Source of the DNA: Terriglobus sp. TAA 43
Lineage (GTDB): Bacteria > Acidobacteriota > Terriglobia > Terriglobales > Acidobacteriaceae
Reading direction: 5' to 3'
Length of the DNA: 64,000 bases
Assembly: GCF_000800015.1 (NCBI RefSeq)
Contig: NZ_JUGR01000003.1
Span: forward strand, 248,001-312,000
The notes under the pieces were generated by a model. It was not told the DNA's origin. It saw nothing but the letters and a program-made list of their open reading frames with translations, and made no database searches. Below are positions 27,089 through 35,426 of the stretch, one piece after another; the stretch's first letter is position 1, and the number at the start of each line of letters is the position of its first letter. Position numbers and translations under genes: made by a program.

Positions 27089-27945
27089 ACTGCCACACTC
27101 TTCCCTGCTCTATCCCACGCCTCACGCGCAAGACTCACAAGACTGTCAGTTTCCGCCGTGCGCGAATATGTCTCCACTCCGCGGACAAGATAGGCGTATG
27201 GCGGTGGCCCCAGTTCCGGCTCAAACACAAACACGGCGTTGCTTGGAGCATTGGCTAGCCATATCTCCATCGCGCTTTCCCAAATAGACTGTGTCAGCGC
27301 GACAGACTGCGTATCCGCAACAGAGACCTGGATCTGTTGGCCGTTCGATATGCGCCCATGAATCAGCTCCGTTGCCTCGAACAAAGGCCCAAGCGACACG
27401 TTGAATCTTGTTATGTCTCCTCCAACGCCTTCCCCCGCGACCAGATAGTGAGATACGTCCAGCGCGATGCGCGTCTCGGGACGCCGTCGTACCAACGCGC
27501 ATGTCGCATGGAGGTCCTGCGTGATCCTTCCACGATGCGTTTCTAACATCAGGGGTAGATCATATTTCTCAGCCAACGCGTATGCCTCATCCACAAGGCG
27601 CTCTTTATCGACATCGTGAAGGTAGGCATGTCCAAGATGAAGATTCATCGCAGTCGCGTTCAATTCGATAGCACGTTCGAAAAAAGGGATCGCTTCGCCA
27701 ATCGTGGAAGCCCACCCCTGCGCGATGAACTTGAGAGGGAGTGTCCGCAGGATTGCTTTTAGCGGCATCATTCTGTCCTCTCGGAGTCCCGCTTCGAGAT
27801 ACTCGAAGCCTTCCTCACACGAGCGAGCCAACGCATCCTCTATCGAGATTTCGCGGTTCTGCAAGGCCCAATACGATTGGGCCAGCGCAAGCCTTGGTCC
27901 AGCAGTATTGGAAGAGTCGCGAAAGATGTAACGAGAGTGGGTCAC
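27085..27945 (-). CDS. Sugar isomerase/epimerase-like TIM-barrel protein
   Basis: This 286-residue protein belongs to the AP-endonuclease-2/xylose-isomerase-like TIM-barrel superfamily, as IolE, IolI and MocC do. Supporting segments are INLHLGHAYLHDV-like MNLHLGHAYLHDVD, a metal-site Glu in LPLMLETHRGRITQD, the Asp/His of IALDVSHYLVAGEG and the late Glu of VFEPELGPPPY. No signal peptide is present, so it is cytoplasmic, unlike the second isomerase of the operon at 30232. Its stop overlaps the start of the oxygenase fusion, so the two are translated together and probably act in sequence on the same compound. A perfect palindrome lies 17 bases upstream of its start. Confidence 0.75.
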   Translation of the reverse strand: MTHSRYIFRDSSNTAGPRLALAQSYWALQNREISIEDALARSCEEGFEYLEAGLREDRMMPLKAILRTLPLKFIAQGWASTIGEAIPFFERAIELNATAMNLHLGHAYLHDVDKERLVDEAYALAEKYDLPLMLETHRGRITQDLHATCALVRRRPETRIALDVSHYLVAGEGVGGDITRFNVSLGPLFEATELIHGRISNGQQIQVSVADTQSVALTQSIWESAMEIWLANAPSNAVFVFEPELGPPPYAYLVRGVETYSRTAETDSLVSLAREAWDRAGKSVAV

Positions 27946-27961
27946 GTAGTTAGCCTAGATA

Positions 27962-28012
27962 GATAGCGCTATCGAGAAAACCAGATAATTTCGATATTTG
28001 ACATTGAGAAAA
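27962..28012. promoter_or_regulatory. Palindrome and repeated GAGAAAA boxes upstream of the isomerase-oxygenase pair
   Basis: GATAGCGCTATC at 27962-27973 is a perfect 12-base palindrome. GAGAAAA occurs at 27974-27980 and 28006-28012, 32 bases apart (three helical turns). The second copy is part of CATTGAGAAAA, which recurs inverted at 33246-33256 upstream of the whole operon. The LysR-type regulator encoded next door is the most likely binder, by inference. Confidence 0.45.
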
Positions 28013-28025
28013 ACGATGGAAAGGC

Positions 28026-28928
28026 CTAGGGGTTGGTGCTCACGGAACATGCGCGTTGAATACGCTGTGCCAATCGCCTCGTCGCTGGTGGCTGCGCCTC
28101 CCATCGAAGACACGCGATCAGAAGTTCGCGATGCAGCGGAAATCCTCTCACTTGCTTTGCGGACAGTCCCTTCCCCGCAGCACCAGTGACTGAGCAGTCC
28201 GGGAGTAGTGCCATCCCCATCCCCGCAAGCACAACACTCTTGATCGCCTCCATGTTCTCCATTTCCATGGCGATGCGTGGGGTGATTCCCAGTTGCTCGA
28301 AGTAGTTTCGTTGGACCGTGCGCATTGCAGTACCTGGCAGGTGGGAGATCAACGGTAGACCATCCAGATCTTGTGGCACCAGTATCCGTTTCGTGCTCAG
28401 TGGATGTGTCTCGGGAAGGACAACAAGCAATCGTTCCTGTACAAGCGGAACCGTTTCTACTTGTGCGAGTGCAGCGGAGGGGCTCATGACAATTGCAAGA
28501 TCAAGCGTCTGGTCCAGTAGCCCTTGCAACAACACCTCCGTTGTTGCGGTACTCACCTGAATCTCAATCTGGTTATATTTCGCACGATAGTCGCGCAACA
28601 CCTTTGGCAAAAGATAGATCAGTGTTGATGCACCAACTCCAAAGCGAATTGTTCCTCGCTGCGTTGTGGAGTACTCGCGCACCGCGAGTTCAGCATTCTT
28701 CACGTCGGCAAGAATGCGCTCAGCGTATGCCAGCAAGGTTTTGCCTGCGGGCGACAAGGCAACTCGGCGTGGGCCGCGGACGAATAAGACGCATCCGAGT
28801 TCACTCTCCAATTGCTTCACATGCAGCGAAATCGTGGATTGTGACAGAAAAAGCGATCGTCCCGCTTCAGTAAACGAGCCGGTAACGGCAACTGCCTGGA
28901 ATACTCGGAGATGATGTAGATCGGTCAC
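28026..28928 (-). CDS. LysR-family transcriptional regulator
   Basis: This regulator has 300 residues, the standard LysR length. The N-terminal winged helix reads LHHLRVFQAVAVTGSFTEAG and SLFLSQSTISLHVKQLE. The effector domain covers about residues 90-295, with FGVGASTLIYLLPKVLRDY at its start. The initiator is GTG at 28928, overlapping the stop of the transporter gene (GTGA). The open frame runs on upstream to 29171 but that part lies inside the transporter gene and is not protein-like. Most LysR genes are transcribed divergently from their targets; here the regulator is embedded in the operon it probably controls. The inducer is likely to be the operon's substrate or an intermediate. Confidence 0.9.
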   Translation of the reverse strand: MTDLHHLRVFQAVAVTGSFTEAGRSLFLSQSTISLHVKQLESELGCVLFVRGPRRVALSPAGKTLLAYAERILADVKNAELAVREYSTTQRGTIRFGVGASTLIYLLPKVLRDYRAKYNQIEIQVSTATTEVLLQGLLDQTLDLAIVMSPSAALAQVETVPLVQERLLVVLPETHPLSTKRILVPQDLDGLPLISHLPGTAMRTVQRNYFEQLGITPRIAMEMENMEAIKSVVLAGMGMALLPDCSVTGAAGKGLSAKQVRGFPLHRELLIACLRWEAQPPATRRLAQRIQRACSVSTNP

Positions 28929-30232
28929 GCGGGATACTCTATCGCGTTTTTGGTGAGAATGTGGAACACGATCAGCGCAGCGGCGTAGGCCACACCCGCG
29001 ACGAGAAAGACCAGGGTATAGTCGCCATGCGACACCTGAAGCACCAAGCCAGTGAATTTCTGAAAGACAACTCCCCCAAATGCTCCTGCAGCACCTGCAA
29101 TTCCTACAGACGAGGACAGAGTTGCGGCGGGGAAGCAATCCGCATTGGCCGCGAATAAATTGGCGGCCCACGCTTGGTGTGCAGCTGTAAGGACGCTGAA
29201 TAACGCAATCATCTCTGTCAGAGAGTCAAGCCTTGTTGCCAGCATCAAAAGCAAAGCGCACGCTGCGCTGACCGCAAGTACAGCTTTGCGCGCACTCAAT
29301 ATCTTCCATCCACGTCGAATGAGATAACCCGCACTCCAACCGCCAACTACTGCGCCGAGCGACGAGGCACAATAGATGATTGCAAGGGGAATACCAATTT
29401 GTGCCACGGAGAGATGGAACCGCTGTTGCAGGAACTTCGGCAACCAGAAGAGATATAGCCACCAAACCGGATCCGTCATGGCCTTGACGAAAACAAATGC
29501 CCACATAACGCGAAGACGCAACAAGTCAATCCAACGCGTGCCTTGTGTGGCTCCGGTAGCTACAGGCTGAACTCGGCGCTTCGCTTCTCCGGAAAGCAAG
29601 CGTTGATAAGGGAAGAACAGCCACAGAATCAACCACACGAACCCGAGTACACCGACACCAACAAACGCAGCTCGCCAGGAATGATAACGCGCCAATATAA
29701 ACGCGATAAAGCCAGGAGCAACCAGTGCAGCGAGGTTGGAGCCCGAGTTGAAGATGCCCGTTGCAAAGGCTCGCTCCTCGGGTGCAAACCATTCGGAGAT
29801 TGCTCGGATTGCCGCAGGAAAATTGCCACTCTCTGCAAAGCCAAGACAAAGGCGTGCGAAGAAAAAACCCATCACGCTGCTGGCAAACGCATGGGATATT
29901 GCAGCCAGCGTCCACAAGAACACGAACACAGCATAGCCAATACGCGTGCCGAGCCAGTCCACGATGCGCCCAGCGATGATGTAGCCAACACCATAGGCAA
30001 GCGTAAACCCGATGACGATGTTTCCGTAGCTGTCTTCGCTCCACTTGAACTCAAGATCAAGCGTATGCGCCAGGATGCCAAGCGCGGAGCGGTCCATATA
30101 GTTAATGCCGGTGGCCAGAAACAACAGGGCGACAACGAGCCAACGATAACGGCTCTTCTGTGACTCCCTGGGAGCCGCGATTTCAATCACAGTACGACTC
30201 TCTCGTTGTGCTCGCGGGTCCAGTGTGACCAT
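28925..30232 (-). CDS. MFS transporter, ExuT-like anion:cation symporter family
   Basis: This inner-membrane permease of 435 residues has about twelve predicted helices. The segments MDRSALGILAHTLDLEF, FFARLCLGFAESGNFPAAIR, EWFAPEERAFATGIFNSGS and a cytoplasmic loop before WIDLLRLRVMWAFVFVK match hexuronate transporters of the anion:cation symporter family. Such proteins import hexuronates and related organic anions with protons, so the operon's substrate may be a uronate or another acidic sugar. The ATG at 30232 overlaps the stop of the preceding isomerase gene by one base (TGATG), and its own stop overlaps the LysR start. Confidence 0.85.
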   Translation of the reverse strand: MVTLDPRAQRESRTVIEIAAPRESQKSRYRWLVVALLFLATGINYMDRSALGILAHTLDLEFKWSEDSYGNIVIGFTLAYGVGYIIAGRIVDWLGTRIGYAVFVFLWTLAAISHAFASSVMGFFFARLCLGFAESGNFPAAIRAISEWFAPEERAFATGIFNSGSNLAALVAPGFIAFILARYHSWRAAFVGVGVLGFVWLILWLFFPYQRLLSGEAKRRVQPVATGATQGTRWIDLLRLRVMWAFVFVKAMTDPVWWLYLFWLPKFLQQRFHLSVAQIGIPLAIIYCASSLGAVVGGWSAGYLIRRGWKILSARKAVLAVSAACALLLMLATRLDSLTEMIALFSVLTAAHQAWAANLFAANADCFPAATLSSSVGIAGAAGAFGGVVFQKFTGLVLQVSHGDYTLVFLVAGVAYAAALIVFHILTKNAIEYPA

Positions 30233-31071
30233 CAGCCTTCACGGTATCCAAGTTCCGCGATCAACTTACGCATGTAGGCGAAGCTTTTCAGCGTGTCTGG
30301 CATCGGATCGTTTTCGTGGGTCTCCAACTCCAGATCAACGTAGTAGGGATAGTTGATCGCAGCCAGAACGCGAAATATTTCACGTGTAGGCATGACCCCG
30401 TCGCCCATCGGGAGCGCTTCTGCAGTTTCGTTTGCCGCAGCCAGATCGCGAACATGCAAATCATAGAGACGGCTTCCGGCCATACGGATTGCCGCTACCG
30501 GATCGACACCAATGCGTAACGTATGTCCGACATCAATGCAATATCCAATACGGTGATCGAGCGGCTCGATCGCCTTCTGAACATCAAACGGCGAAGGCCA
30601 CTCCGTGTCATGCGGACCGTGATTATGCAACCCCATGCAAATGTCGTATTCCTTCACGAATCGCTCGACGCGAGGAAGGACGGCATGCGTTGGTGCGCCG
30701 ACAAAACGCCTGACACCCGCTGCTTTCAGATACTCAAACTTCGCGCGCACATCCTCGTCGCTATCGGTACGAAAGTAGATGGCTCCTGCGCAGGTAAGCT
30801 GCACGCCCGCATCTCGATACGCTTTTGCAAGCCGTGGCACATCTGCCAGCGGTGTCATGGGCAGATGAATGTCCTTCACATTCAGTGAAGGACACTTCAG
30901 CTGATGCATGAAACCAATCACCTGATCTGGTCCAAATTTACGGAAGCCATAACTGCACACACCGAGACGTATAGTGGGCGTTGCTGGAGCCGCGACCATC
31001 TGCGAGGTCAGCATGCCGCCTGCCGCGAGGCAGCCCAGCTTCAGAGCGTCACGACGATTGATTCTAGACAT
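30232..31071 (-). CDS. Tat-exported sugar isomerase/epimerase-like protein
   Basis: This 279-residue TIM-barrel protein is of the xylose-isomerase-like superfamily. It carries a twin-arginine signal (NRRDALKLGCLAAGGML), so the mature enzyme is expected in the periplasm. Barrel signatures include RLGVCSYGFRKFG, MGLHNHGPHDTEW, a metal-site Asp in IGYCIDVGHTLRIGVD, LYDLHVRDL and a late Glu in YYVDLELETHEND. It overlaps the preceding oxidoreductase gene by eight bases and the transporter gene by one. Periplasmic isomerase plus oxidoreductase and DUF1080 hydrolase suggest that the glycoside is processed before uptake by the transporter. The exact reaction is unknown. Confidence 0.8.
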   Translation of the reverse strand: MSRINRRDALKLGCLAAGGMLTSQMVAAPATPTIRLGVCSYGFRKFGPDQVIGFMHQLKCPSLNVKDIHLPMTPLADVPRLAKAYRDAGVQLTCAGAIYFRTDSDEDVRAKFEYLKAAGVRRFVGAPTHAVLPRVERFVKEYDICMGLHNHGPHDTEWPSPFDVQKAIEPLDHRIGYCIDVGHTLRIGVDPVAAIRMAGSRLYDLHVRDLAAANETAEALPMGDGVMPTREIFRVLAAINYPYYVDLELETHENDPMPDTLKSFAYMRKLIAELGYREG

Positions 31072-32383
31072 TTGCCCACTCCCCGCGTGGAATCGGTGCA
31101 GCTAAAAGACTGTTGGCACGATTGCTATCCAGGAATAGCTCCGCCTTCGGATCCCAACGCAATTTCTCTCCCGTTTGGCAGGCAATCAGGCCGATCTGCG
31201 AAATGCTGATATCGCGATGGCCGGTCTCGATTGGAATCATGGTGGGCCTCCGCTCCTGGATTGCGGCGATGAAATCGTTCTTGTCCCAGAGATTATGAGA
31301 GAAGTCTTCCTCACCCTTTTCTGGTTCCAGCGTCACCAGCTCCGGCTTGCTGCTCGTCATTACACCGGGATAGTTCTCAATCTTCAGCCATGCCTCGCTG
31401 CCGTGATAGGTAATCGTCGGGATGCTGGTTGGCGTTTGCTCACATGTCATCTCAAGGCCGTTCTCGTAGCGATACGTCACTTTGAAATTGATCATGGTGT
31501 CCCATAAAGCATTCGGAAACTCTCCGTGCCCTTCGATCTCGACCGGGCCGGAGTTCTCTGAGCGATTGGCCCACTGCACCATATCGAAGTAGTGCGCTCC
31601 CCAATTGCTGATCATGCCTTGCGCATAGGTGCTGACGCGCATCCAGTTGGGACGCATCTTCGTCTGCTTCCGATCGTGCACCCGCTTTTCTGTGTAAGGA
31701 ACAACCGGAGCTGGACCGAGCCACATCTGGTAGTCAAGCTCCTCTGGAACCGACATATCCGGAGCATCCACTACTGGAGTTGGATCGGATGGAAATGTAA
31801 TTTCCACCCGTTGCAGCCTACCGATGTGTCCATTGCGGATCAGCTCCACAGCGTGGTTTTGCTTACGCACACTTCGGAATTCGCTATCGGTACGTGCGGT
31901 AACACCAGAAGCCTTCACGACATCCGCAAGTGCACGCCCCTGCTTCACACTAAGACTAAGTGGCTTTTCCAGTGCGAAATGCTTCTTTGCCTTCGCCGCC
32001 ATCGTACCCATGGTTGTGTGCCAGTGGTCGGGCACTGAGATCATCAGCGCATCGATATCGCGGTGGTGGATAACATCACGAAAATCTGCGGTCTGAGTGC
32101 ATCCGTTGTAACCACTTTTCCCATCGCGTTTGGCGTAGAACTCGTTAACGAACTTCTGCGCCTCAGCCATTCGCCAGCGGTCGGTGTCACATACCGTAAC
32201 AACTTGTACGCCCGGTACGGCCAGCATCTGGGGCAAGTTGGAGCCAAACGCCTGCCTGCCCGTACCAATGAAACCCACATTGATACGGCCGCTGGGCGCA
32301 TTCGCACCAAGCACTCGTGAAGGAACAATTGCTGCAGAGGCCGCGCATGCAGCCGACCGAATGAGAAACTCTCGACGATCCAT
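31064..32383 (-). CDS. Gfo/Idh/MocA-family oxidoreductase with Tat-type signal
   Basis: This NAD(P)-dependent sugar dehydrogenase-like protein has 439 residues. The signal MDRREFLIRSAACAASAAIV is twin-arginine type. The Rossmann motif GFIGTGRQA follows, then the family signature FALEKPLSLSVKQGRALADV with the catalytic Lys of EKP, and a C-terminal beta-sheet domain. Exported members of this family carry their cofactor across the membrane in the folded state, which fits Tat export. In 3-keto-glycoside pathways such enzymes oxidise C3 of a sugar, and a DUF1080 protein cleaves the product. The DUF1080 gene lies nine bases upstream, which supports this reading. Confidence 0.85.
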   Translation of the reverse strand: MDRREFLIRSAACAASAAIVPSRVLGANAPSGRINVGFIGTGRQAFGSNLPQMLAVPGVQVVTVCDTDRWRMAEAQKFVNEFYAKRDGKSGYNGCTQTADFRDVIHHRDIDALMISVPDHWHTTMGTMAAKAKKHFALEKPLSLSVKQGRALADVVKASGVTARTDSEFRSVRKQNHAVELIRNGHIGRLQRVEITFPSDPTPVVDAPDMSVPEELDYQMWLGPAPVVPYTEKRVHDRKQTKMRPNWMRVSTYAQGMISNWGAHYFDMVQWANRSENSGPVEIEGHGEFPNALWDTMINFKVTYRYENGLEMTCEQTPTSIPTITYHGSEAWLKIENYPGVMTSSKPELVTLEPEKGEEDFSHNLWDKNDFIAAIQERRPTMIPIETGHRDISISQIGLIACQTGEKLRWDPKAELFLDSNRANSLLAAPIPRGEWANV

Positions 32384-32392
32384 TCCGCTCTC

Positions 32393-33124
32393 CTAAGGCA
32401 GCTGCTTTAGTTTCAAGTTACGGAAGGCCACGTTGTGCCCGTGATCCTGCAGAAGGATGTGACCTGTAGAGATGGATCCGAAGTTGGGATAGGCGTGAAA
32501 TTTGCTATCTTTCACACCCTGCTGGAAGAGAGCGGATGTGCGTTCCACATCGATAACCTTCTTCCCATCCAGCCAGTGCTCAATATGATTGCCACGCACG
32601 CGGATTCTGGAACTGTGCCACATCCCAACTGCCGTATCACCCTTGTTAGGCGCAACAACGTCATAGATTGCTGCAGTTTTCTTCTTCGCATCCAGCGGTT
32701 TGCCCATGTAGATATAGTTGGCATCGTCGATGATCTGATATTCATAGCCGGGCTGCGATCCTACCGGCTTGGGCTGACGCTCTTCCACAAAGTACTTCAC
32801 GCCACTGTTGCCATCCTTGCCAAGTTTCCAGTCAAAGACCATCTCAAAGTTTCTATAGGTCTTCCGCGTGACAATGTCTCCACCATCGCCCGCTTCCATG
32901 CCTTGAGTAAACTCGCCACGTAACTCTCCCTCGTGGATCGCCCAACCGTGGGTGGGAAGGTTTTCCATATACGCACCGCGCCATTGAGACAAATCCCTGC
33001 CGTCAAACAGGAGCGTCCAACCGTCCTTCTTTTCCTCAGGACTCAGCGTGTTGATTGACTGAGCAGTTGCTGTATGCGCCGCGCAAAGTAGCAGTAAGGC
33101 ACATGAAATCGTTCGAAGCGTCAT
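32393..33124 (-). CDS. DUF1080 protein (3-keto-disaccharide hydrolase family)
   Basis: This secreted protein of 243 residues has a signal peptide ending near AHTATAQS and one concanavalin-like DUF1080 domain: GWTLLFDGRDLSQWRGAY, GDIVTRKTYRNFEMVFDWKL, GNSGVKYFVEER, GYEYQIIDD, and a C-terminal HILLQDHGHNVAFRNLKLK. The single-domain length is normal. Family members are described as hydrolases of 3-keto-glycosides and are very often found beside Gfo/Idh/MocA oxidoreductases and sugar isomerases, as here. It is the first gene of the seven-gene minus-strand operon that ends at 24812. Confidence 0.85.
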   Translation of the reverse strand: MTLRTISCALLLLCAAHTATAQSINTLSPEEKKDGWTLLFDGRDLSQWRGAYMENLPTHGWAIHEGELRGEFTQGMEAGDGGDIVTRKTYRNFEMVFDWKLGKDGNSGVKYFVEERQPKPVGSQPGYEYQIIDDANYIYMGKPLDAKKKTAAIYDVVAPNKGDTAVGMWHSSRIRVRGNHIEHWLDGKKVIDVERTSALFQQGVKDSKFHAYPNFGSISTGHILLQDHGHNVAFRNLKLKQLP

Positions 33125-33166
33125 CGTTCCACAATCCCCATCATCTCTTGTTCAGTCCCTGAAAAC

Positions 33167-33256
33167 GCCTGCATCAGAAGGCAGGCGGATTCTACGCAGG
33201 CAGAAGCGATTGAGGAAAGTCGAAAATGTCGATATCTGCTATTACTTTTCTCAATG
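33167..33256. promoter_or_regulatory. Leader region of the catabolic operon: hairpin and shared motif
   Basis: GCCTGC (33167-33172) and GCAGGC (33181-33186) form a short hairpin about 45 bases upstream of the DUF1080 start. TTTTCTCAATG at 33246-33256 is the exact complement of the CATTGAGAAAA element found near the LysR gene at 28002-28012, and each copy has GATAT close by. I could not pick out a convincing -35/-10 pair. Confidence 0.35.
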
Positions 33257-33312
33257 GGAATGTGGCAACGCTCGCGGGCCATTAGGTGACAGGTGAGAGA
33301 CTGCATGCCACC

Positions 33313-34815
33313 TCACTTATTTTTGTCCGGCACGATCACCAGCCAACCAACGCAAGCACCAAGGAAAAGGGATGCTGCACCGACCCAAAGCACACTTCGA
33401 TAGGCATGAATGAAAGCAACTGCGACGGCGTGCATCGCGCGACTGTCGGACACATGGATGGCAGCCAACTGCAGACGATTCGCCTCGATCTGAGCCAGGA
33501 TGTGGTCCGGCAATGAGAGCGATGCAAGCTCGCGATCGAGCGTGACAGTAAAGAGTGCCACCACAAGGGCCCCGAACGCGGCGATGGAGATAAGCGAAGC
33601 CAACCGGGAGACAGCGTTATTGATACCTGAGGCGACTCCTGCATTTGATTTCGGGACAGCATTCATTACCGTCGTAGTCAGTGGAGCGACGGTAATCACC
33701 ATCCCCAACGACATCACCAACACAGCGGGTAAAAACGATGTCCAATAAGATCCATTTTGTGGCACTAACGCAAACAGCATGAAACCGATGCACGTAATGA
33801 ATGGCCCGACCGTAAGTGGGAGTCGAGGCCCGTAACGATCCACAAGACGCCCCGCCCAGCGCGAAAGCACCAACATTGTGACAATGAAGGGCGAGAACGC
33901 TCCACCTGCCTGTGTTGTCGAGTAATGCTGGATCTGGATGAGATCCAGAGGCGTGAAAAAGAGGAGCGTTCCGAGTGGTGCATAGACAAAGAGAGTTAGA
34001 AGGTTGGCGCCGGCAAAATTGCGCGAACGGAAGAGCCGAAATGGAAGCATCGGCGCGTGAGCACGTTCTTCGACATAGACAAACGCAATCAATGCCAACA
34101 CTCCAGCGACCGCAAGCGTAATGAGCCTGGCCCGGTGTCCTCCCGATGGCCATTCAATCAAGGCGTAAACAACAGCGCCGAGTCCGAACGTCGTTAAGAG
34201 TGCGCCGAACCAGTCAAGATGACCGTCAACTTTCTGGTCACGCGATTCCGGGATATTCACGCAGAGAGCAACGACCGCGATCGCAAAAGGGATATTCAGA
34301 AAAAATACCCAGCGCCAGCTCAAGTGTTGGATCAGCCATCCGCCAACTACAGGACCGATAGCCGCCGTGATGGCAGAGAATCCCGACCAAGTTCCGATTG
34401 CCCGACCGCGTTCGTTCTCTGGAAACGTAGCTGTAATCAAGGCAAGGCTGCCTGGAACCAGGAGTGCCGCTCCAACACCTTGTAGCGCTCTCGCGCCAAT
34501 CAGCCAGCCAATGTTGGTGGCTACACCGCAAGCCACGGAGGATAGTGCAAACAGGACCACGCCATAGACATAGATCCTTCGGCGGCCATAGCGATCTCCC
34601 ATCGAGCCCCCCACAAGCAATAGCGACGCGAGTGTAAGGGCATAACTTTCAACAACCCATTGCGCATCCAGAACATTTGCGCGAAAGAAGTCCTGCAGAG
34701 TTGGAAGCGCGAGATTGACGACGGTTCCATCGAGAAATGCCATGCTCGAACCGAGAATGGTCGCAACCAACACGAGACGGGCGGTCTTCGATGAAGCTGG
34801 GACGGGATCCGACAT
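33313..34815 (-). CDS. DHA2-family multidrug exporter (EmrB/QacA type)
   Basis: This proton-driven drug exporter has 500 residues and about fourteen transmembrane helices, as the DHA2 family requires. Signatures include FLDGTVVNLALPTLQ (motif D1 in helix 1), GSMGDRYGRRRIYVYG (motif A) and GAALLVPGSLALITATFP (motif C region). The ATG at 34815 is preferred; the frame runs on 24 codons upstream without domain character. It is divergent from the toxin-antitoxin pair and is not part of the catabolic operon, being separated from it by about 190 bases. Substrate unknown. Confidence 0.88.
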   Translation of the reverse strand: MSDPVPASSKTARLVLVATILGSSMAFLDGTVVNLALPTLQDFFRANVLDAQWVVESYALTLASLLLVGGSMGDRYGRRRIYVYGVVLFALSSVACGVATNIGWLIGARALQGVGAALLVPGSLALITATFPENERGRAIGTWSGFSAITAAIGPVVGGWLIQHLSWRWVFFLNIPFAIAVVALCVNIPESRDQKVDGHLDWFGALLTTFGLGAVVYALIEWPSGGHRARLITLAVAGVLALIAFVYVEERAHAPMLPFRLFRSRNFAGANLLTLFVYAPLGTLLFFTPLDLIQIQHYSTTQAGGAFSPFIVTMLVLSRWAGRLVDRYGPRLPLTVGPFITCIGFMLFALVPQNGSYWTSFLPAVLVMSLGMVITVAPLTTTVMNAVPKSNAGVASGINNAVSRLASLISIAAFGALVVALFTVTLDRELASLSLPDHILAQIEANRLQLAAIHVSDSRAMHAVAVAFIHAYRSVLWVGAASLFLGACVGWLVIVPDKNK

Positions 34816-34945
34816 AGATGTAATTCCAGTGCTGCTGCCACCGTTGTTGAGAGGCCGTAGAGACCAATGCTGCGGGCAATTCGGCACGCGGCAACCAACA
34901 GGTCATTGACAGAGTACACTTCCCACTTGCAGCGGACCACGATTC

Positions 34946-34972
34946 CGAGAATAATTAATCTCGAAAGCGAGA
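34946..34972. promoter_or_regulatory. Candidate operator of the toxin-antitoxin pair
   Basis: CGAGAATAATTAATCTCG (34946-34963) is an almost perfect 18-base palindrome with an AT-rich centre. A third CGAGA half-site follows at 34968-34972, directly before the antitoxin start at 34980. Xre-type antitoxins commonly repress their own promoter by binding such sites. Confidence 0.5.
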
Positions 34973-34979
34973 TACGCTC

Positions 34980-35426
34980 ATGGCCACCGCTTCCCCCCTC
35001 GCCCTGCCCAGAATCGCCGGATACGACTTCGAGACTGGTGCTGATCTCGGCAATCCTGCCGAGCGCGCAGTGCTCTCCTCTGCAGCCATCAAAGCGTTTC
35101 TGAATCTCAAGAAGAAGTGGGATTTGAACGAAGAGGAGTCCCGCTCGCTTCTCGGGGGAGTGGCTTCGTCAACATTCCATGCGTGGAAGACGAACCCCAA
35201 ACGCTCGCTCGACCAGGACACCCTCACACGTATCTCGCTCCTCATCGGCATCTATAAGGCTTTGAACATCTATTTTGGGAAGCCCTGGGCAGACCGTTGG
35301 ATTAGTCTTGCGAATCGCGGGCCGGTCTTCATGGGGCGCACTCCGTTGGCTTACATGATTCAACGGGGACAGCCCGGCATGATTGAAGTGCGACGCATGC
35401 TGGATGCCTGGCGAGGTGGGCAGTGA
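34980..35426 (+). CDS. Xre/MbcA/ParS-type antitoxin (DUF2384)
   Basis: This 148-residue protein has the two-part structure of RES-toxin partners: an N-terminal Xre-like helix bundle (LNEEESRSLLGGVASSTFHAWK) and a C-terminal DUF2384 toxin-binding domain (GIYKALNIYFGKPWADRWI, FMGRTPLAYMIQRG, GMIEVRRMLDAWRGGQ). It neutralises the toxin encoded next to it and probably represses the operon. Its last four bases overlap the GTG start of the toxin gene, the usual translational coupling for such pairs. Confidence 0.88.
   Translation: MATASPLALPRIAGYDFETGADLGNPAERAVLSSAAIKAFLNLKKKWDLNEEESRSLLGGVASSTFHAWKTNPKRSLDQDTLTRISLLIGIYKALNIYFGKPWADRWISLANRGPVFMGRTPLAYMIQRGQPGMIEVRRMLDAWRGGQ

Noticed and set aside
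27998-28030. TTGACA as a plus-strand -35 box
   Set aside because: No matching -10 box stands at the right distance and no plus-strand gene follows.
28929-29171. N-terminal extension of the LysR protein
   Set aside because: It lies inside the transporter gene in another frame. The family's normal start coincides with the GTG at 28928.
29543-30163. A 206-codon open frame on the plus strand
   Set aside because: It is antisense to the ExuT-like transporter, with low-complexity charged content typical of a shadow frame.
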